Shown here: positions 34,549-43,055 of the stretch, piece by piece | Layout: each line of letters opens with the position of its first letter | Position numbering within the stretch: the stretch's first letter is position 1 | Origin: Schumannella luteola | GTDB lineage: Bacteria > Actinomycetota > Actinomycetes > Actinomycetales > Microbacteriaceae | DNA length: 64,000 nt | Reading direction: 5' to 3' | Assembly (NCBI RefSeq): GCF_013408685.1 | Contig: NZ_JACBZY010000001.1 | Span: forward strand, 310,001 to 374,000 | Notes under the pieces: generated by a model | What the model saw: only the letters and a program-made list of their open reading frames with translations | What the model was told of the DNA's origin: nothing | Databases searched by the model: none | Program-made: the position numbers and the translations under genes

Positions 34549-35997
34549 TCAGTACCAGCGCGAGTCGACTCGCGACTCGGCACCCGCGTCGCGCAGACCC
34601 GCCTCGGTCTCGCGGTCGATCGAGGCGACGGCATCGGCCGTCAGCGTCGCCGCCCGTTCGACCAGCGGGGCGGCGCCGGGCTCGTCGCGCCACAGCTCCC
34701 GGAGCTCGGCGACCCTGGCCTCGAGTTCAGCCTCGACCGGCGTGAGCCGCGCGCGCAATGCCGCCTGCACCTCGGCGAAGTGCCCGGAGGCACGGGCCGA
34801 GTCGAGTGCTCGTTGCGTGCGCCACCAGAACGACGCCGGGTCGAAGCGGTCCTGCCCGAAGGTCGACGGCGGCGCAGCCGGCCGCGCGGCGGGCGTCGTG
34901 AGGTCGGGCGGGAGGACCGCCGCCGGGAACACCGGCACGTAGGCGGTCGTGCACGGCGTGACGGCGCCCCACCAGACGACGCCGAGATCGGCCGGATCGG
35001 TGCTGAGCTCGGCGATCATCGATGAGGCGGTGTTGCCCCAGGTGAATCCTGATGGCGCCTCGTGCATGCACAGGGTGAGGAAGTCGGGGTTCGCGGCGTC
35101 AAAGTACGGCCCGCCGAGGAACGAGTCCTCGAGGTGGTCGCGCAGCACGCCCCGCATCCCCGCCAGGTCCACGCCGCCAGCCGCGCGTCCGCGTTCGAGC
35201 AGCTCGGCGGAACGTGCCCGGCGGATGTGCGAGACCTGCAACGGAACCAACGGATCGGCGAATGCCGCGGCGAAGTCGAGAGGAGTCGGCTCCGCCCAGC
35301 CGAATCCGCGCGCGAGGTCCGTCGCTCCGTCGCTCAGCAGGTCGGCGGCGGTGCGGATCGACGGCTCGTTGCTGATGCTGTCGACAGCGCCCGCACGTCG
35401 CGCGGCCCACTCTCGACCGGCCGTCTCGACGATCCAGGCCTCGTTCGGGTCGGCGATGAGGAAGGAGTTGTCGTAGGCGCCGGTCGCGGCGCTCTCGCCG
35501 AACTTGCCGGAACCCCACTGCCCGTGGCGCTCGAGCAGACCCGTGATCACGGCGACCGCCTCGTGCGCGGTCGCCGCCCGTTCGAGCCCGAGTCGCACCA
35601 GTTCCATGCCCAGGATTCCGGGCTCGGGCTCCTGCCCTCGTCCGGCCGCGTCGACGGCTGCGCGCAAAGGACGGGTGAACAGGGCTTCATTGCCGATGGC
35701 GACCCGGTGCTCGTTCACGCCCGACTCGTATCCCCAGCACCAGAACGGGGCGGATCCGAGGTGCGCGAAAGCGGGCGCATCATCGATCTCGATCTGCGCG
35801 AGTCGCACCGTGCTGCCGGCCTCGGGGCGGGCGGCACGCTGCCGCAGCGGCTGCGCCTCGCCGGCGGGGCGATCGCTGTTCTTGCCGAAGATCGTCACGC
35901 CAGTGGCCGAACCGGCAGGGGTGGCCACCGCGGAGTCGCAGCTCCACGACGGCGACCAGACCGACTGCGGCACTCCCGCGGCTGCGGTTCGGATCAT
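34549..35997 (-). CDS. C69 family peptidase (secernin/dipeptidase-like Ntn hydrolase)
   Basis: This 482-residue protein belongs to peptidase family C69 (secernin-like), N-terminal nucleophile hydrolases that cleave dipeptides or other amides. The probable nucleophile is Cys20 in SWSCDSAVATPAG, followed by the family's TIFGKNSDRPAGEAQPL. Further marks are YESGVNEHRVAIGNEALF, GAYDNSFLIADPNEAWIVET and the C-terminal VWWGAVTPCTTAYVPVFP. No signal peptide is seen, so it acts in the cytosol; processing to expose the Cys would remove 19 residues. The ATG overlaps the permease stop by four bases. With an NCS1 permease and glycerate kinase in the same run, a role in breaking down a nitrogen compound is inferred. 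Confidence 0.85.
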   Translation of the reverse strand: MIRTAAAGVPQSVWSPSWSCDSAVATPAGSATGVTIFGKNSDRPAGEAQPLRQRAARPEAGSTVRLAQIEIDDAPAFAHLGSAPFWCWGYESGVNEHRVAIGNEALFTRPLRAAVDAAGRGQEPEPGILGMELVRLGLERAATAHEAVAVITGLLERHGQWGSGKFGESAATGAYDNSFLIADPNEAWIVETAGREWAARRAGAVDSISNEPSIRTAADLLSDGATDLARGFGWAEPTPLDFAAAFADPLVPLQVSHIRRARSAELLERGRAAGGVDLAGMRGVLRDHLEDSFLGGPYFDAANPDFLTLCMHEAPSGFTWGNTASSMIAELSTDPADLGVVWWGAVTPCTTAYVPVFPAAVLPPDLTTPAARPAAPPSTFGQDRFDPASFWWRTQRALDSARASGHFAEVQAALRARLTPVEAELEARVAELRELWRDEPGAAPLVERAATLTADAVASIDRETEAGLRDAGAESRVDSRWY

Positions 35998-37418
35998 CGG
36001 GCGACCTCCTCGGCGATCGACGCTCCCGCCTTCGGCCGATAGAACCGGCCGCCAGTGGCCGCCGTGAGGATCACGTGCAGCACCGGGCCCACGATCATCG
36101 CGACGAACGACGCGTACTCCAGGGGATAGACACCGACGATCCCCGCCGCCCCGACGGCCACGGCTACACCCAGCGAGACGAGACCGCACGGGTTCCAAGC
36201 GCGCACGTTCCCCTCCTCGTACTCGATGTCGTGCGTGCGCCCCAGCTTCAGCAGTCGACGGCAGACGAAGTAGTCGGCCAGGAGCACCAGCACCCAGGTG
36301 TTGGTGAGCACACCGGTGATGGCGAGGAAGGTGCCGAGGTGGTTGATCACGTTGAAGGCGTAGCAGACCACGCCGACGAGCCAGACGCCGAACATCCACC
36401 AAGGCCGGCCCGGGCGGAAGTGGGCGATCACATCGAAGCCGGCGGCGAGGGTGATCGAGCCGCCGTAGAGGTTCATCACGTTGATGCGGATCTGCGTGAT
36501 GACGACGAAGATCACGCCGCCGATTCCCATCAGGTGCACGAAGACGAAGCCCGGGTCCTGAGCCTTCTCAGCACCGAACGCGCCGACCAGACCTGCCCCG
36601 AAGAAGGCGCCGAGGCCGATGACGGCGAACATCGGGATGAGCTCGAGCAGCATGATCGCGCCGGTGCCGCGGTATCGGATCTTCTGCGCGGCGAAGCGGC
36701 CGTAGTCGGTGGCCATGAGGCCCTGGAAGATCATCTGGCCGTTGGCGAGGCTCATGGCCGCGGCGAGGCCGGCGCCTCCGCCGACGCCGATCGGCCCCCA
36801 GTCGAACGCCGCGCCGCCACCCGGCTGATTCGCCATCGCGACGATCGCCCAGATGAGCAGCAGCACGAAGATCGGGAAGCCCCAGGTCTGGATGACCGAC
36901 ATGGCGTACATGCCGCGCCAGACGAGCGCGATCGTGACCAGACCGACGAGCGCGAAGATCACGATCCCGCCGATCGATCCGATGTCGATGCCGAGCGAGT
37001 AGGCGATCGCGTGCGAGACGATCGTGCCCTCGAACAGGAAGTAGAAGACGAAGTTGACCGCGTAGATGAACGAGGTCACCGCGGCGCCGCGCGCGCCGAA
37101 GCCGAGCCCGCGCGAGAGGAGCCCCTGCGAGAGTCCCTCTCGGCTGGCCATGCGCATGGTGAGAGCGCCGATGACGAGCGCGCCGATGAAGAAGTAGCCG
37201 ATCGGCAGCAGCATGAGAGGCCAGCCGACCGCGAACAGCTGCTGGGCGCCGAACGAGAAGAAGAACATGGCGGTCGCGTTGCCGAGCAGCACGAGGCTGA
37301 TCGCGGGGATGGGCCAGCGCTGGGATGCGGGAACGCGCGAGGTCGAGTAGCTCTCGACCTGGTCGTCGATCGACGCCTCCGGGCCGCGGAAGCTGCGGCG
37401 GAGATCCTTGAGTGACAT
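35994..37418 (-). CDS. NCS1-family purine/pyrimidine/hydantoin-type permease
   Basis: This 474-residue integral membrane protein belongs to the nucleobase:cation symporter-1 family, which imports cytosine, purines, allantoin, hydantoins or thiamine. Twelve hydrophobic segments are visible; recognisable pieces are the N-terminal IDDQVESYSTSRVPASQRW, GNATAMFFFSFGAQQL, and NPCGLVSLGVAVAVGAAG near the end. The ATG follows GAAAGGACGACG. It lies 32 bases after glycerate kinase and overlaps the C69 peptidase. Allantoin or a related ureide would tie in with glycerate kinase, which salvages the glyoxylate released by ureide breakdown, but no ureide hydrolase is present in this window. Confidence 0.86.
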   Translation of the reverse strand: MSLKDLRRSFRGPEASIDDQVESYSTSRVPASQRWPIPAISLVLLGNATAMFFFSFGAQQLFAVGWPLMLLPIGYFFIGALVIGALTMRMASREGLSQGLLSRGLGFGARGAAVTSFIYAVNFVFYFLFEGTIVSHAIAYSLGIDIGSIGGIVIFALVGLVTIALVWRGMYAMSVIQTWGFPIFVLLLIWAIVAMANQPGGGAAFDWGPIGVGGGAGLAAAMSLANGQMIFQGLMATDYGRFAAQKIRYRGTGAIMLLELIPMFAVIGLGAFFGAGLVGAFGAEKAQDPGFVFVHLMGIGGVIFVVITQIRINVMNLYGGSITLAAGFDVIAHFRPGRPWWMFGVWLVGVVCYAFNVINHLGTFLAITGVLTNTWVLVLLADYFVCRRLLKLGRTHDIEYEEGNVRAWNPCGLVSLGVAVAVGAAGIVGVYPLEYASFVAMIVGPVLHVILTAATGGRFYRPKAGASIAEEVAR

Positions 37419-37450
37419 CGTCGTCCTTTCGATGATCGGGTGGTTCGTGG

Positions 37451-38599
37451 TCAGCGATTTGCCGCTGATGCCGCACCTGCGAGGCGCAGCCGGGTGGCGA
37501 GCTGAGTGCCGGCGAGTTCGAGAGTGCGGAGGGTCAGGGCCGGGTCGCGATCGGTTCCCGCGGCGAGATCCGCCAGCGCGATGACGTGGGTGAGTCCGAG
37601 CGCGAGCGCGTCGTCGCCGAGCTGGTCCTGGCCGACGACCGCGACGACCGGGACCCGCGCTCGCCGCGCAGACGCGGCGACGATCGCGGGAGCCTTGCCG
37701 GAAAGCGACTGTGGGTCGAGACGCCCCTCACCCGTGACGACGAGATCGGCGACCTCGACCGACCGGTCGAGTTGGAGCGTCTGAGCGATGAGCTCGCCGC
37801 CGCTGACCAGCGCACCGCCGATCGCGAGGAGCGCCCACCCGAGCCCTCCAGCGGCACCGGCGCCGGCGGTCGCAGCATCGAGTGGCCCCGCCGGAGGCCG
37901 GTTCTCGGCCGAGACCGCCGCAAGGCGGGTGAGGCCCTTCTCGATCCGGTCCACGGTCGTCGCATCGGCGCCCTTCTGCGGCCCGAAGACTGCTGCTGCG
38001 CCGGTCGGACCGAGCAGCGGAGAGGTGACGTCGCAGAGGCCGATGATCCTGGCGGTTGCCAGACGAGGGTCGAGACCCGACCAGTCGATCGAGGCCAGCT
38101 GCCGCAGAGCGGCTGCGCCCGGCGGGATGTCGCCGCCCTGCGCGTCACGGAATCGGACGCCGAGGCGGCGGAGCATCCCGGCGCCGCCATCGCTGGTCGC
38201 CGTGCCGCCGAGTCCGACGCGGATCTCGGTCGCTCCCCGGTCAAGCGACGCCTCGATCGCGGCCCCGATGCCGCTTGAGTCAGCCGTCTCCGCCATCCGG
38301 GGTGTCGGTCGAGCGGCACCGAGGCCGCAGATGGCAGCGACCTCGATGATCCATTCGGTCTTACGATGCGCGACCGGCGCACTCTCGACGACGCCACGGG
38401 CATCGGGCACGTCGATGTCGACGCGTTCGTATCCCGCGCCGAGGAGTGCCGCGAGCGTGCCATCGCCACCATCGGCCAGAGCCATGACCTCGACCTTCAG
38501 CGAAGGGACCGCTGTGATCAGTCCACGGGCAACCGATTCGCCGGCCTCGGCAGCAGTGGCTGTGCCCTTGAACTTGTCCATCGCGATCAGCACGCGCAT
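37451..38599 (-). CDS. glxK: Glycerate kinase (GlxK/GarK family)
   Basis: This 382-residue enzyme phosphorylates D-glycerate to 2-phosphoglycerate. The N-terminus MRVLIAMDKFKGTATAAEAGE and the motif MALADGGDGTLAALLGA are diagnostic, as are GLGGTATSDGGAGMLRRLG, LCDVTSPLLGPTGAAAVFGPQKGA and LVVTGEGRLDPQSLSGKAP. The ATG at 38599 has GGGGAGGAATGGG upstream. It is the first gene of a leftward run with an NCS1 permease and a C69 peptidase, and it diverges from a GntR regulator with a dyad between. The pathway is glycerate, tartronate or glyoxylate use; which of these feeds it is not visible. Confidence 0.93.
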   Translation of the reverse strand: MRVLIAMDKFKGTATAAEAGESVARGLITAVPSLKVEVMALADGGDGTLAALLGAGYERVDIDVPDARGVVESAPVAHRKTEWIIEVAAICGLGAARPTPRMAETADSSGIGAAIEASLDRGATEIRVGLGGTATSDGGAGMLRRLGVRFRDAQGGDIPPGAAALRQLASIDWSGLDPRLATARIIGLCDVTSPLLGPTGAAAVFGPQKGADATTVDRIEKGLTRLAAVSAENRPPAGPLDAATAGAGAAGGLGWALLAIGGALVSGGELIAQTLQLDRSVEVADLVVTGEGRLDPQSLSGKAPAIVAASARRARVPVVAVVGQDQLGDDALALGLTHVIALADLAAGTDRDPALTLRTLELAGTQLATRLRLAGAASAANR

Positions 38600-38632
38600 C
38601 CCATTCCTCCCCGTCGAGCCAGTAAGCAAGAA

Positions 38633-38658
38633 TGTAATACATGTGTGCAGTCATTACA
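38633..38658. promoter_or_regulatory. Dyad between glxK and GntR, candidate operator
   Basis: TGTAAT at 38633 and ATTACA at 38653 form inverted half-sites 14 bases apart in an unusually AT-rich stretch between divergent starts at 38599 and 38688. FCD-type GntR regulators favour such dyads, and one is encoded right beside it. Confidence 0.6.
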
Positions 38659-38687
38659 CAAGTGGCGATTCTGTCTATCCTGAGGCC

Positions 38688-39344
38688 ATGGAGGACAACC
38701 AGCTCGCCGTGGTGTCGGTCGCCGACTCGCTCACGAATGCGCTGCGCGAGCGCATCCTCACGCAGCAGATCGCGGCCGGAGATCGGGTCGCCGAAGCGGT
38801 CGTCGCCCAGCAGTTCGGCGTCTCACGCCCCAGCGCCCGCGTCGCGGTCGAACGACTGATCGGCGAGGGACTACTGGAGCGCACCGCCCATCACGCGGCG
38901 CGAGTGCTCACACTGCGTGCCGAGACGCTGCACGACATGTACCTCTCGCGGGCGGTCATCGAATCGTCGGCGTATCGCCGTCTGACCGAGCAGGACCACG
39001 ACTACGCACGCGCCGAGAGCGAGATCACGCGCCTTCACACCGCCACCGCGCGGGGCGATCTGATCGAGCTGGTGGATGCTGACGTGCGGTTTCATCGAGA
39101 GCTCGTCGATCTGCTGGGAAGCGCCGGCCTCTCGGCCATCCACGACAAGCTGATCAACCAGATGCGCCTGTGCCTGGCGCAGGTGCAGGTGCATCACCTG
39201 CTCGACCCCGCCGTGATCGAGCGCGAGCATCGCGGAGTGCTCAAGGCGATCCGCGCGGGCGATGCCGATCTGGCCGATCGACTCGGGCGTGAGCACCTCG
39301 AGCACGCCCGCGATCGACTCCTCGCACATCTCGGCTCCGAATGA
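38688..39344 (+). CDS. GntR-family (FCD domain) transcriptional regulator
   Basis: This 218-residue regulator has a GntR winged helix-turn-helix at about residues 10-75 (LTNALRERILTQQIAAGDRVAE, then FGVSRPSARVAVERLIGEGLL) and an FCD ligand domain after it. Metal ligands are likely Asp/His in DADVRFHRELVDL, His in REHRGVLKAI and His in GREHLEHARDRL. The ATG is at the position set by the domain start; a weak GAGG site precedes it. It diverges from glycerate kinase, and the dyad between them makes it the probable repressor of the glxK-permease-peptidase operon. The ligand is expected to be a carboxylate such as glycerate or glyoxylate, which is inference. Confidence 0.9.
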   Translation: MEDNQLAVVSVADSLTNALRERILTQQIAAGDRVAEAVVAQQFGVSRPSARVAVERLIGEGLLERTAHHAARVLTLRAETLHDMYLSRAVIESSAYRRLTEQDHDYARAESEITRLHTATARGDLIELVDADVRFHRELVDLLGSAGLSAIHDKLINQMRLCLAQVQVHHLLDPAVIEREHRGVLKAIRAGDADLADRLGREHLEHARDRLLAHLGSE

Positions 39345-39431
39345 TGGGCTCGACCGACCGCAGCGGACACCTGTTTCCGCGTGTGACGGCACCCCACCAT
39401 CGCGGTTTCGAATCTCTCTAGTGTCCGCCTG

Positions 39432-39935
39432 ATGACCGCCCCCCCCCCCCCCCCCTGGACACTGAGCATCTCCGCAGCTTCATCGCCGTGACCGAGACAG
39501 GGAGTTTCACTCGCGCAGCTCGGCGCGAGCATCTGAGCCAGTCCACTGCGAGCGCGCATATCGCCGCACTGGAACGTCGACTCGGAGTGACCCTTCTGGA
39601 ACGCCGCCCCGACGGAACCTCGATCAGCGAGGCTGGGGAGCGATTCCTGCACCGCGCGGTCGCACTCGTCGCACTCACCGACGAGACGCTCGGACAGTTC
39701 CACACGCGCGCCGACTCCATGCCGACATGGGAAGTGACCGACTTCGTGATCAACGAGTTCCCCCGCGAGGCATTGTCCGAGATCGCAACCGGGTGGTGGA
39801 GCGCCGCTTCACCCTCGCCCTGGGCAAGTCCCATGAGCTGGAGCACGGCGCCGCAACCGGACAGGTCGATGCCATCCTCAGCCTGACGTTCGAGCCGCCT
39901 ACCGGCGCCGTGCTCATCGGAAGTGTTCCCCTCGA
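39432..39935 (+). pseudogene. LysR-family regulator remnant with a 17-C tract and a second frameshift
   Basis: A clear LysR helix-turn-helix is encoded in the frame of 39455 (LDTEHLRSFIAVTETGSFTRAA ... QSTASAHIAALERRLG). The only suitable ATG, at 39432, is separated from it by a run of 17 C and lies one base out of frame, so translation would stop soon after. Around 39790 the effector domain jumps to another frame (ALSEIATG then VVERRFTLALGKSHELEH). The sequence of the effector domain then breaks off near 39930, having lost roughly the last third, and runs straight into a monooxygenase. The gene is therefore disabled by at least two frame changes and a deletion, unless the C tract is miscounted or varies. 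Confidence 0.8.
39439..39455. repeat. Homopolymer tract of 17 C
   Basis: Seventeen consecutive C residues follow the codons ATGACCG of the LysR remnant. A tract of 15 or 18 C would join the ATG with the helix-turn-helix frame. Such runs slip easily during replication and are also prone to sequencing error. Confidence 0.9.
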
Positions 39936-41160
39936 CTATTACGCCTCGGTAGCGAAGCTCGCCGAATAGCACAAGATCGACGCGGTCTTCCGCGCCGACG
40001 TGCCCTACCTCAACCCCGACCGCATCCGCCACACCGCCGGCATCGGCATCGGCATCGGCATCGGCATCGGCATCGAGCCGACCACCCTGCTCTCTGCCGT
40101 CGCGGCCGTCACCCGACACATCGGCGTGGTCGGCACTGTCTCGACGAGCTTCTCTGAGCCATACAACGTGGCCCGCACCTTCGCCACACTCGACCACCTC
40201 AGCGGCGGGCGCGTCGGATGGAACGTCGTCACCTCCGCGTTCGGCGAGCGCAACTTCCGGCTCGATGAGCTGCCCTCCCAGGAAGAGCGCTACGCGCGTG
40301 CGGCCGAGTTCGTCGACGTCGCGCGCGGACTCTGGTCGGGTTGGGAGCGCGACGCCTGGCGCGTCGACCGTCGGGCGGGCGTGTTCGCAGACCCCGACAG
40401 GGTGCATCGTCTCGATCACCGCGGACGGTTCTTCCAGGTCGAGGGTCCCCTCGACATCCCGCGAAGCCCGCAGGGCGAGCCCGTGCTCGTCCAGGCCGGC
40501 GCGTCCGGGCCCGGACGAGCCTTCGCCGCCGGCTTCGCCGAGTTGATCTTCACGGCGGCGCAGTCAGCAGACCAGGCTCGTGAGTTCCGCTCCGACATCC
40601 GCGAACTGGCCGTCGCCGCCGGCCGCTCCGCCGACGACCTCGTCGTGCTGCCGGGCATCAAGACGATCGTCGCCGAGACCGAACGCGAAGCAGCGGCACT
40701 GAACCGCGAACTGCGAGATCTCATCGACGCGGAGGCCGGGCGCGCCGATCTTGAGAAGGTCATGGGCTTCGTCGACCTGTCGGGCATCGGACTCGACGAG
40801 CGCATCCCGGCCGAGCGGCTCGCCTTCGACGAGAGGGCCCTGGGTCGACGTCAGAGCGGTCCGGCGCTCTTCCGACGCCTCGCGCTCGCGCACGGCTACA
40901 CGGTGCGTCAGCTCGTCGAGGAGCAGGTCATCTCCGCAGGCCACAAGATCGTCGTCGGCACCCCGGAATCGGTAGCCGACCTGCTTCAGGAATGGCACGC
41001 GAGCGGCGCCGCCGATGGCTTCGTGGTGATCCCTGCCGTCGCCAACGCCAGCGCGTTCCTCGACGGGGTCGTCCCCCTACTGCAGAAACGGGGCGTCTTC
41101 CGCCGCGATTACGAGGCAGACACTCTGCGCGCACACCTCGGCTTGCCGGGTCGAGGCTGA
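39936..41160 (+). pseudogene. NtaA/DmoA-type FMN-dependent monooxygenase remnant (N-terminus lost, in-frame TAG)
   Basis: The frame encodes most of a two-component flavin monooxygenase A subunit of the luciferase superfamily. Clear marks are EPTTLLSAVAAVTRHIGVVG, ARTFATLDHLSGGRVGWNVV, RSPQGEPVLVQAGASGPGR and the C-terminal RRDYEADTLRAHLGLPG. Intact members are about 440 residues; here the first 35-40 residues are replaced by the end of a LysR gene. A TAG at 39967-39969 also interrupts the frame right after VAKLAE, where the next residues are HKIDAVFRAD. A hexanucleotide expansion encodes GIGIGI repeats just after. A start at 40000 or later would remove an essential strand, so it is probably inactive. 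Related enzymes oxidise nitrilotriacetate, EDTA or dimethyl sulfide. Confidence 0.8.
40039..40074. repeat. Six tandem copies of GGCATC
   Basis: Six perfect GGCATC units in the monooxygenase remnant encode six Gly-Ile pairs. Related enzymes have a single short Gly-hydrophobic-Glu stretch at this point, so the unit has expanded, probably by slippage. Confidence 0.9.
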
Positions 41161-41183
41161 GAGACACGGTCCGGCCGCAGAGC

Positions 41184-41224
41184 GCCGGCCCGCATCCGAC
41201 CACCACGAGCGGATGCGGGCCGGC
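41184..41224. terminator. Bidirectional terminator hairpin
   Basis: GCCGGCCCGCATCCG pairs perfectly with CGGATGCGGGCCGGC across an 11-base loop, between the converging monooxygenase remnant and enolase-superfamily fragment. Confidence 0.85.
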
Positions 41225-41245
41225 GGGTTCGTCGGCGACCGCCGG

Positions 41246-41572
41246 TCAGTTCCAGTCGGCCAGCTCGGGCACCGCATCCGTGTTGATGGTGAGGCCGATA
41301 CCGGGCGCCGTCGGCAGCGCCGGCACGCCGTCTTCGACGGGCGACTCCCCGAGGAACAGCGGCGACACTCGCTGGAGGCCCCAGTAGCTGGGGTTGGTGA
41401 GGTGCTCGATCCAGCCGCAGTTGGGCTGCGAGAGCACGACGTGCAGAGTCGCCTGTGAGTAGACGTGCGGGATGACGTCGATGCCGGCACCCGAGGCCAT
41501 CTGCGCGATCCGGCGCAGCTCGGTGATGCCGCCGACGCGGTGCACGTCGGGCTGCAGCACGTCGTTCGAAAC
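41246..41572 (-). pseudogene. C-terminal fragment of an enolase-superfamily (mandelate racemase-like) enzyme
   Basis: About 109 codons encode the end of a mandelate racemase/muconate-lactonizing enzyme: SNDVLQPDVHRVGGITELRR, then IDVIPHVYSQATLHVVLSQP and the final ELADWN. Intact relatives are 370-400 residues, so roughly the first 270 residues are gone. The break falls at about 41572, exactly where the tRNA-derived repeat begins, which suggests that integration events at the tRNA removed the front of the gene. No ribosome-binding site or proper start exists. The enzyme would have acted on a sugar acid. Confidence 0.78.
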
Positions 41573-41574
41573 CG

Positions 41575-41636
41575 AGAAAACCCCCGCCTGAGCGGGGGTT
41601 TGCTGTGCACCCGGAGGGATTCAACCCCAACCTTCT
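41575..41636. repeat. Degenerate att-like repeat of tRNA-Arg 3' end and terminator
   Basis: It begins with the hairpin AAACCCCCGC/GCGGGGGTTT (41578-41601), then TGCACCCGGAGGGATTC and CAACCTTCTG, matching the tRNA 3' half at 51966-51999 with a few substitutions and two missing bases. The tRNA 5' half and anticodon are absent, so it is not a working tRNA gene. It lies in the same orientation as the real tRNA, as an att site should. Confidence 0.75.
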
Positions 41637-41678
41637 GGAATCGGCTCGAATCCCGGCCGGCAACGTGGACCCCGCCGG

Positions 41679-43055
41679 TCATGCGTCTCTGACGAGAGCC
41701 GCGGCGTCGCCGTCTCGAGTACCGCTGAATACCGGCAGCACTGTGGTCGCGCCGATCGCGATGAACCCGACGAGAATGCAGGCGCCCAGCGCCGTCCAGT
41801 CGAGATGGATGCTCGCGGCGATGTTAGCGGCAGCGAGGCCCGCGACGAATAGCTGGACGATGCCGAGGATGGCGATCACCGACACGATCGTCGCGGTGAC
41901 CACGTACATCGCCGCCTCGATCAGTGCCGCGGCGGCCAGCACTAGCGTCGTCGCGCCGACAGTTCGATACTGTGCCCGCTCCCGAGCGCGGTTCCCCCCG
42001 ATAGCGAACAACACGACGGCGCTGCCCAGGATCGCGATTGCAGCGCCGGGAGCAAAGAGCACGAGGCCCTGCTGCGCGTTGACGGCGGCCTGCTGGCGAG
42101 AGTCGGTTGCGAGCTCCCAGGTGAGCGATGCGCTGAAGTAGGTGCCGAGCACGATCATGGCGATGGTGAGTGGCGCGACGGATGCCGATGTCGTCGTGAG
42201 CCTCTGCAATGCGCTCGCTCGGGCCAGCCACCATGCCGGGATGGCGGAGGCCGGCACCAGTCGGCTCCAGAGCGCGAGGAGCGGTCCAACGTACACGGGA
42301 GCGAGAAGCGCCAGCCCCAGGGCTACAGCGAAAGCCAGCCCGAGAGCGAGCGTGGACGCCGCGCCGGGCGTGCGCTGCGCGACGACACCCGAAGCGAGAA
42401 ATACCGCTGCAGCGACGACGATGCCAGCCAGGATCCACTGTCCGACCCCGAGACGACGCGATGCCTCGCGACGCTCGCGGACGGCTTCGACCGGGGGCAC
42501 ACGTCCGGCGAGGACAGCAGGTCGGATGCCGCCCACGACCGCCAGTAAGGCCACGATCGCGACGGCCACCGCGCCGGCACCAGCATCGACGTGCGCCGGG
42601 AGGGGAACGCCGACAGTCGTCACCGAGAGAAGGAAGTCGATCGCGACCTGCGCGAGCGGTGCCGAGAGAACGGCCCCGACGACGGCGAAGACGATCGCTG
42701 TGCAGATGAGTCGGCCGAGCACAATCAGCTTGACCTGCGACGGCGATGCCCCCGCCAACCGCCACGCTGCGAGCCGAGGGCGTTCTTGCGTCAGCGCTGT
42801 CGTCGCGACGGTCGCGATGACGAAGCAGGTCGGGACGCCGATGCCGAGAGCCATCAGGAAGATCGCAATCTGCGCGACGACGGACTGGCTTCCCGGGGGG
42901 CCGGCTCGAAGCGCCTCCTGACCCTCCGGCGATGCGGCCGAGACGACGATGTAGAGGCAGAGCGCGACGAAGGCGCCCGATGCGAAGAACACGATCCCCG
43001 GCCCGATCGTTGCGCGAGGCTCTCGCACGATGGAGGCCCACAAGAGTCGGATCAC
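41679..43055 (-). CDS. FtsX-like ABC transporter permease
   Basis: This 458-residue membrane protein is an FtsX/MacB-type permease with two groups of helices: residues about 15-210, ending in RPAVLAGRVPPVEAVRERRE, and about 225-455, ending in GTRDGDAAALVRDA. The RAGxxPxxV-like coupling segment QERPRLAAWRLAGASPSQV fits the family. Its start overlaps the stop of the adjacent ATPase by four bases, so the two form one transporter. Such two-protein systems next to bacteriocin genes usually protect the producer or export the product. It is the last gene of the leftward operon of the lanthipeptide island and ends about 40 bases from the att-like repeat. Confidence 0.88.
   Translation of the reverse strand: MIRLLWASIVREPRATIGPGIVFFASGAFVALCLYIVVSAASPEGQEALRAGPPGSQSVVAQIAIFLMALGIGVPTCFVIATVATTALTQERPRLAAWRLAGASPSQVKLIVLGRLICTAIVFAVVGAVLSAPLAQVAIDFLLSVTTVGVPLPAHVDAGAGAVAVAIVALLAVVGGIRPAVLAGRVPPVEAVRERREASRRLGVGQWILAGIVVAAAVFLASGVVAQRTPGAASTLALGLAFAVALGLALLAPVYVGPLLALWSRLVPASAIPAWWLARASALQRLTTTSASVAPLTIAMIVLGTYFSASLTWELATDSRQQAAVNAQQGLVLFAPGAAIAILGSAVVLFAIGGNRARERAQYRTVGATTLVLAAAALIEAAMYVVTATIVSVIAILGIVQLFVAGLAAANIAASIHLDWTALGACILVGFIAIGATTVLPVFSGTRDGDAAALVRDA

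Noticed and set aside
39488-39886. Functional LysR protein starting at the internal GTG
   Set aside because: That start removes the first helix of the DNA-binding domain, and the frame ends after 132 residues in unrelated sequence.
41606-41640. Possible second tRNA gene
   Set aside because: Only the T-arm side and variable region resemble a tRNA; two bases are missing from the T-arm, and the anticodon arm, D-arm and 5' acceptor strand are absent.
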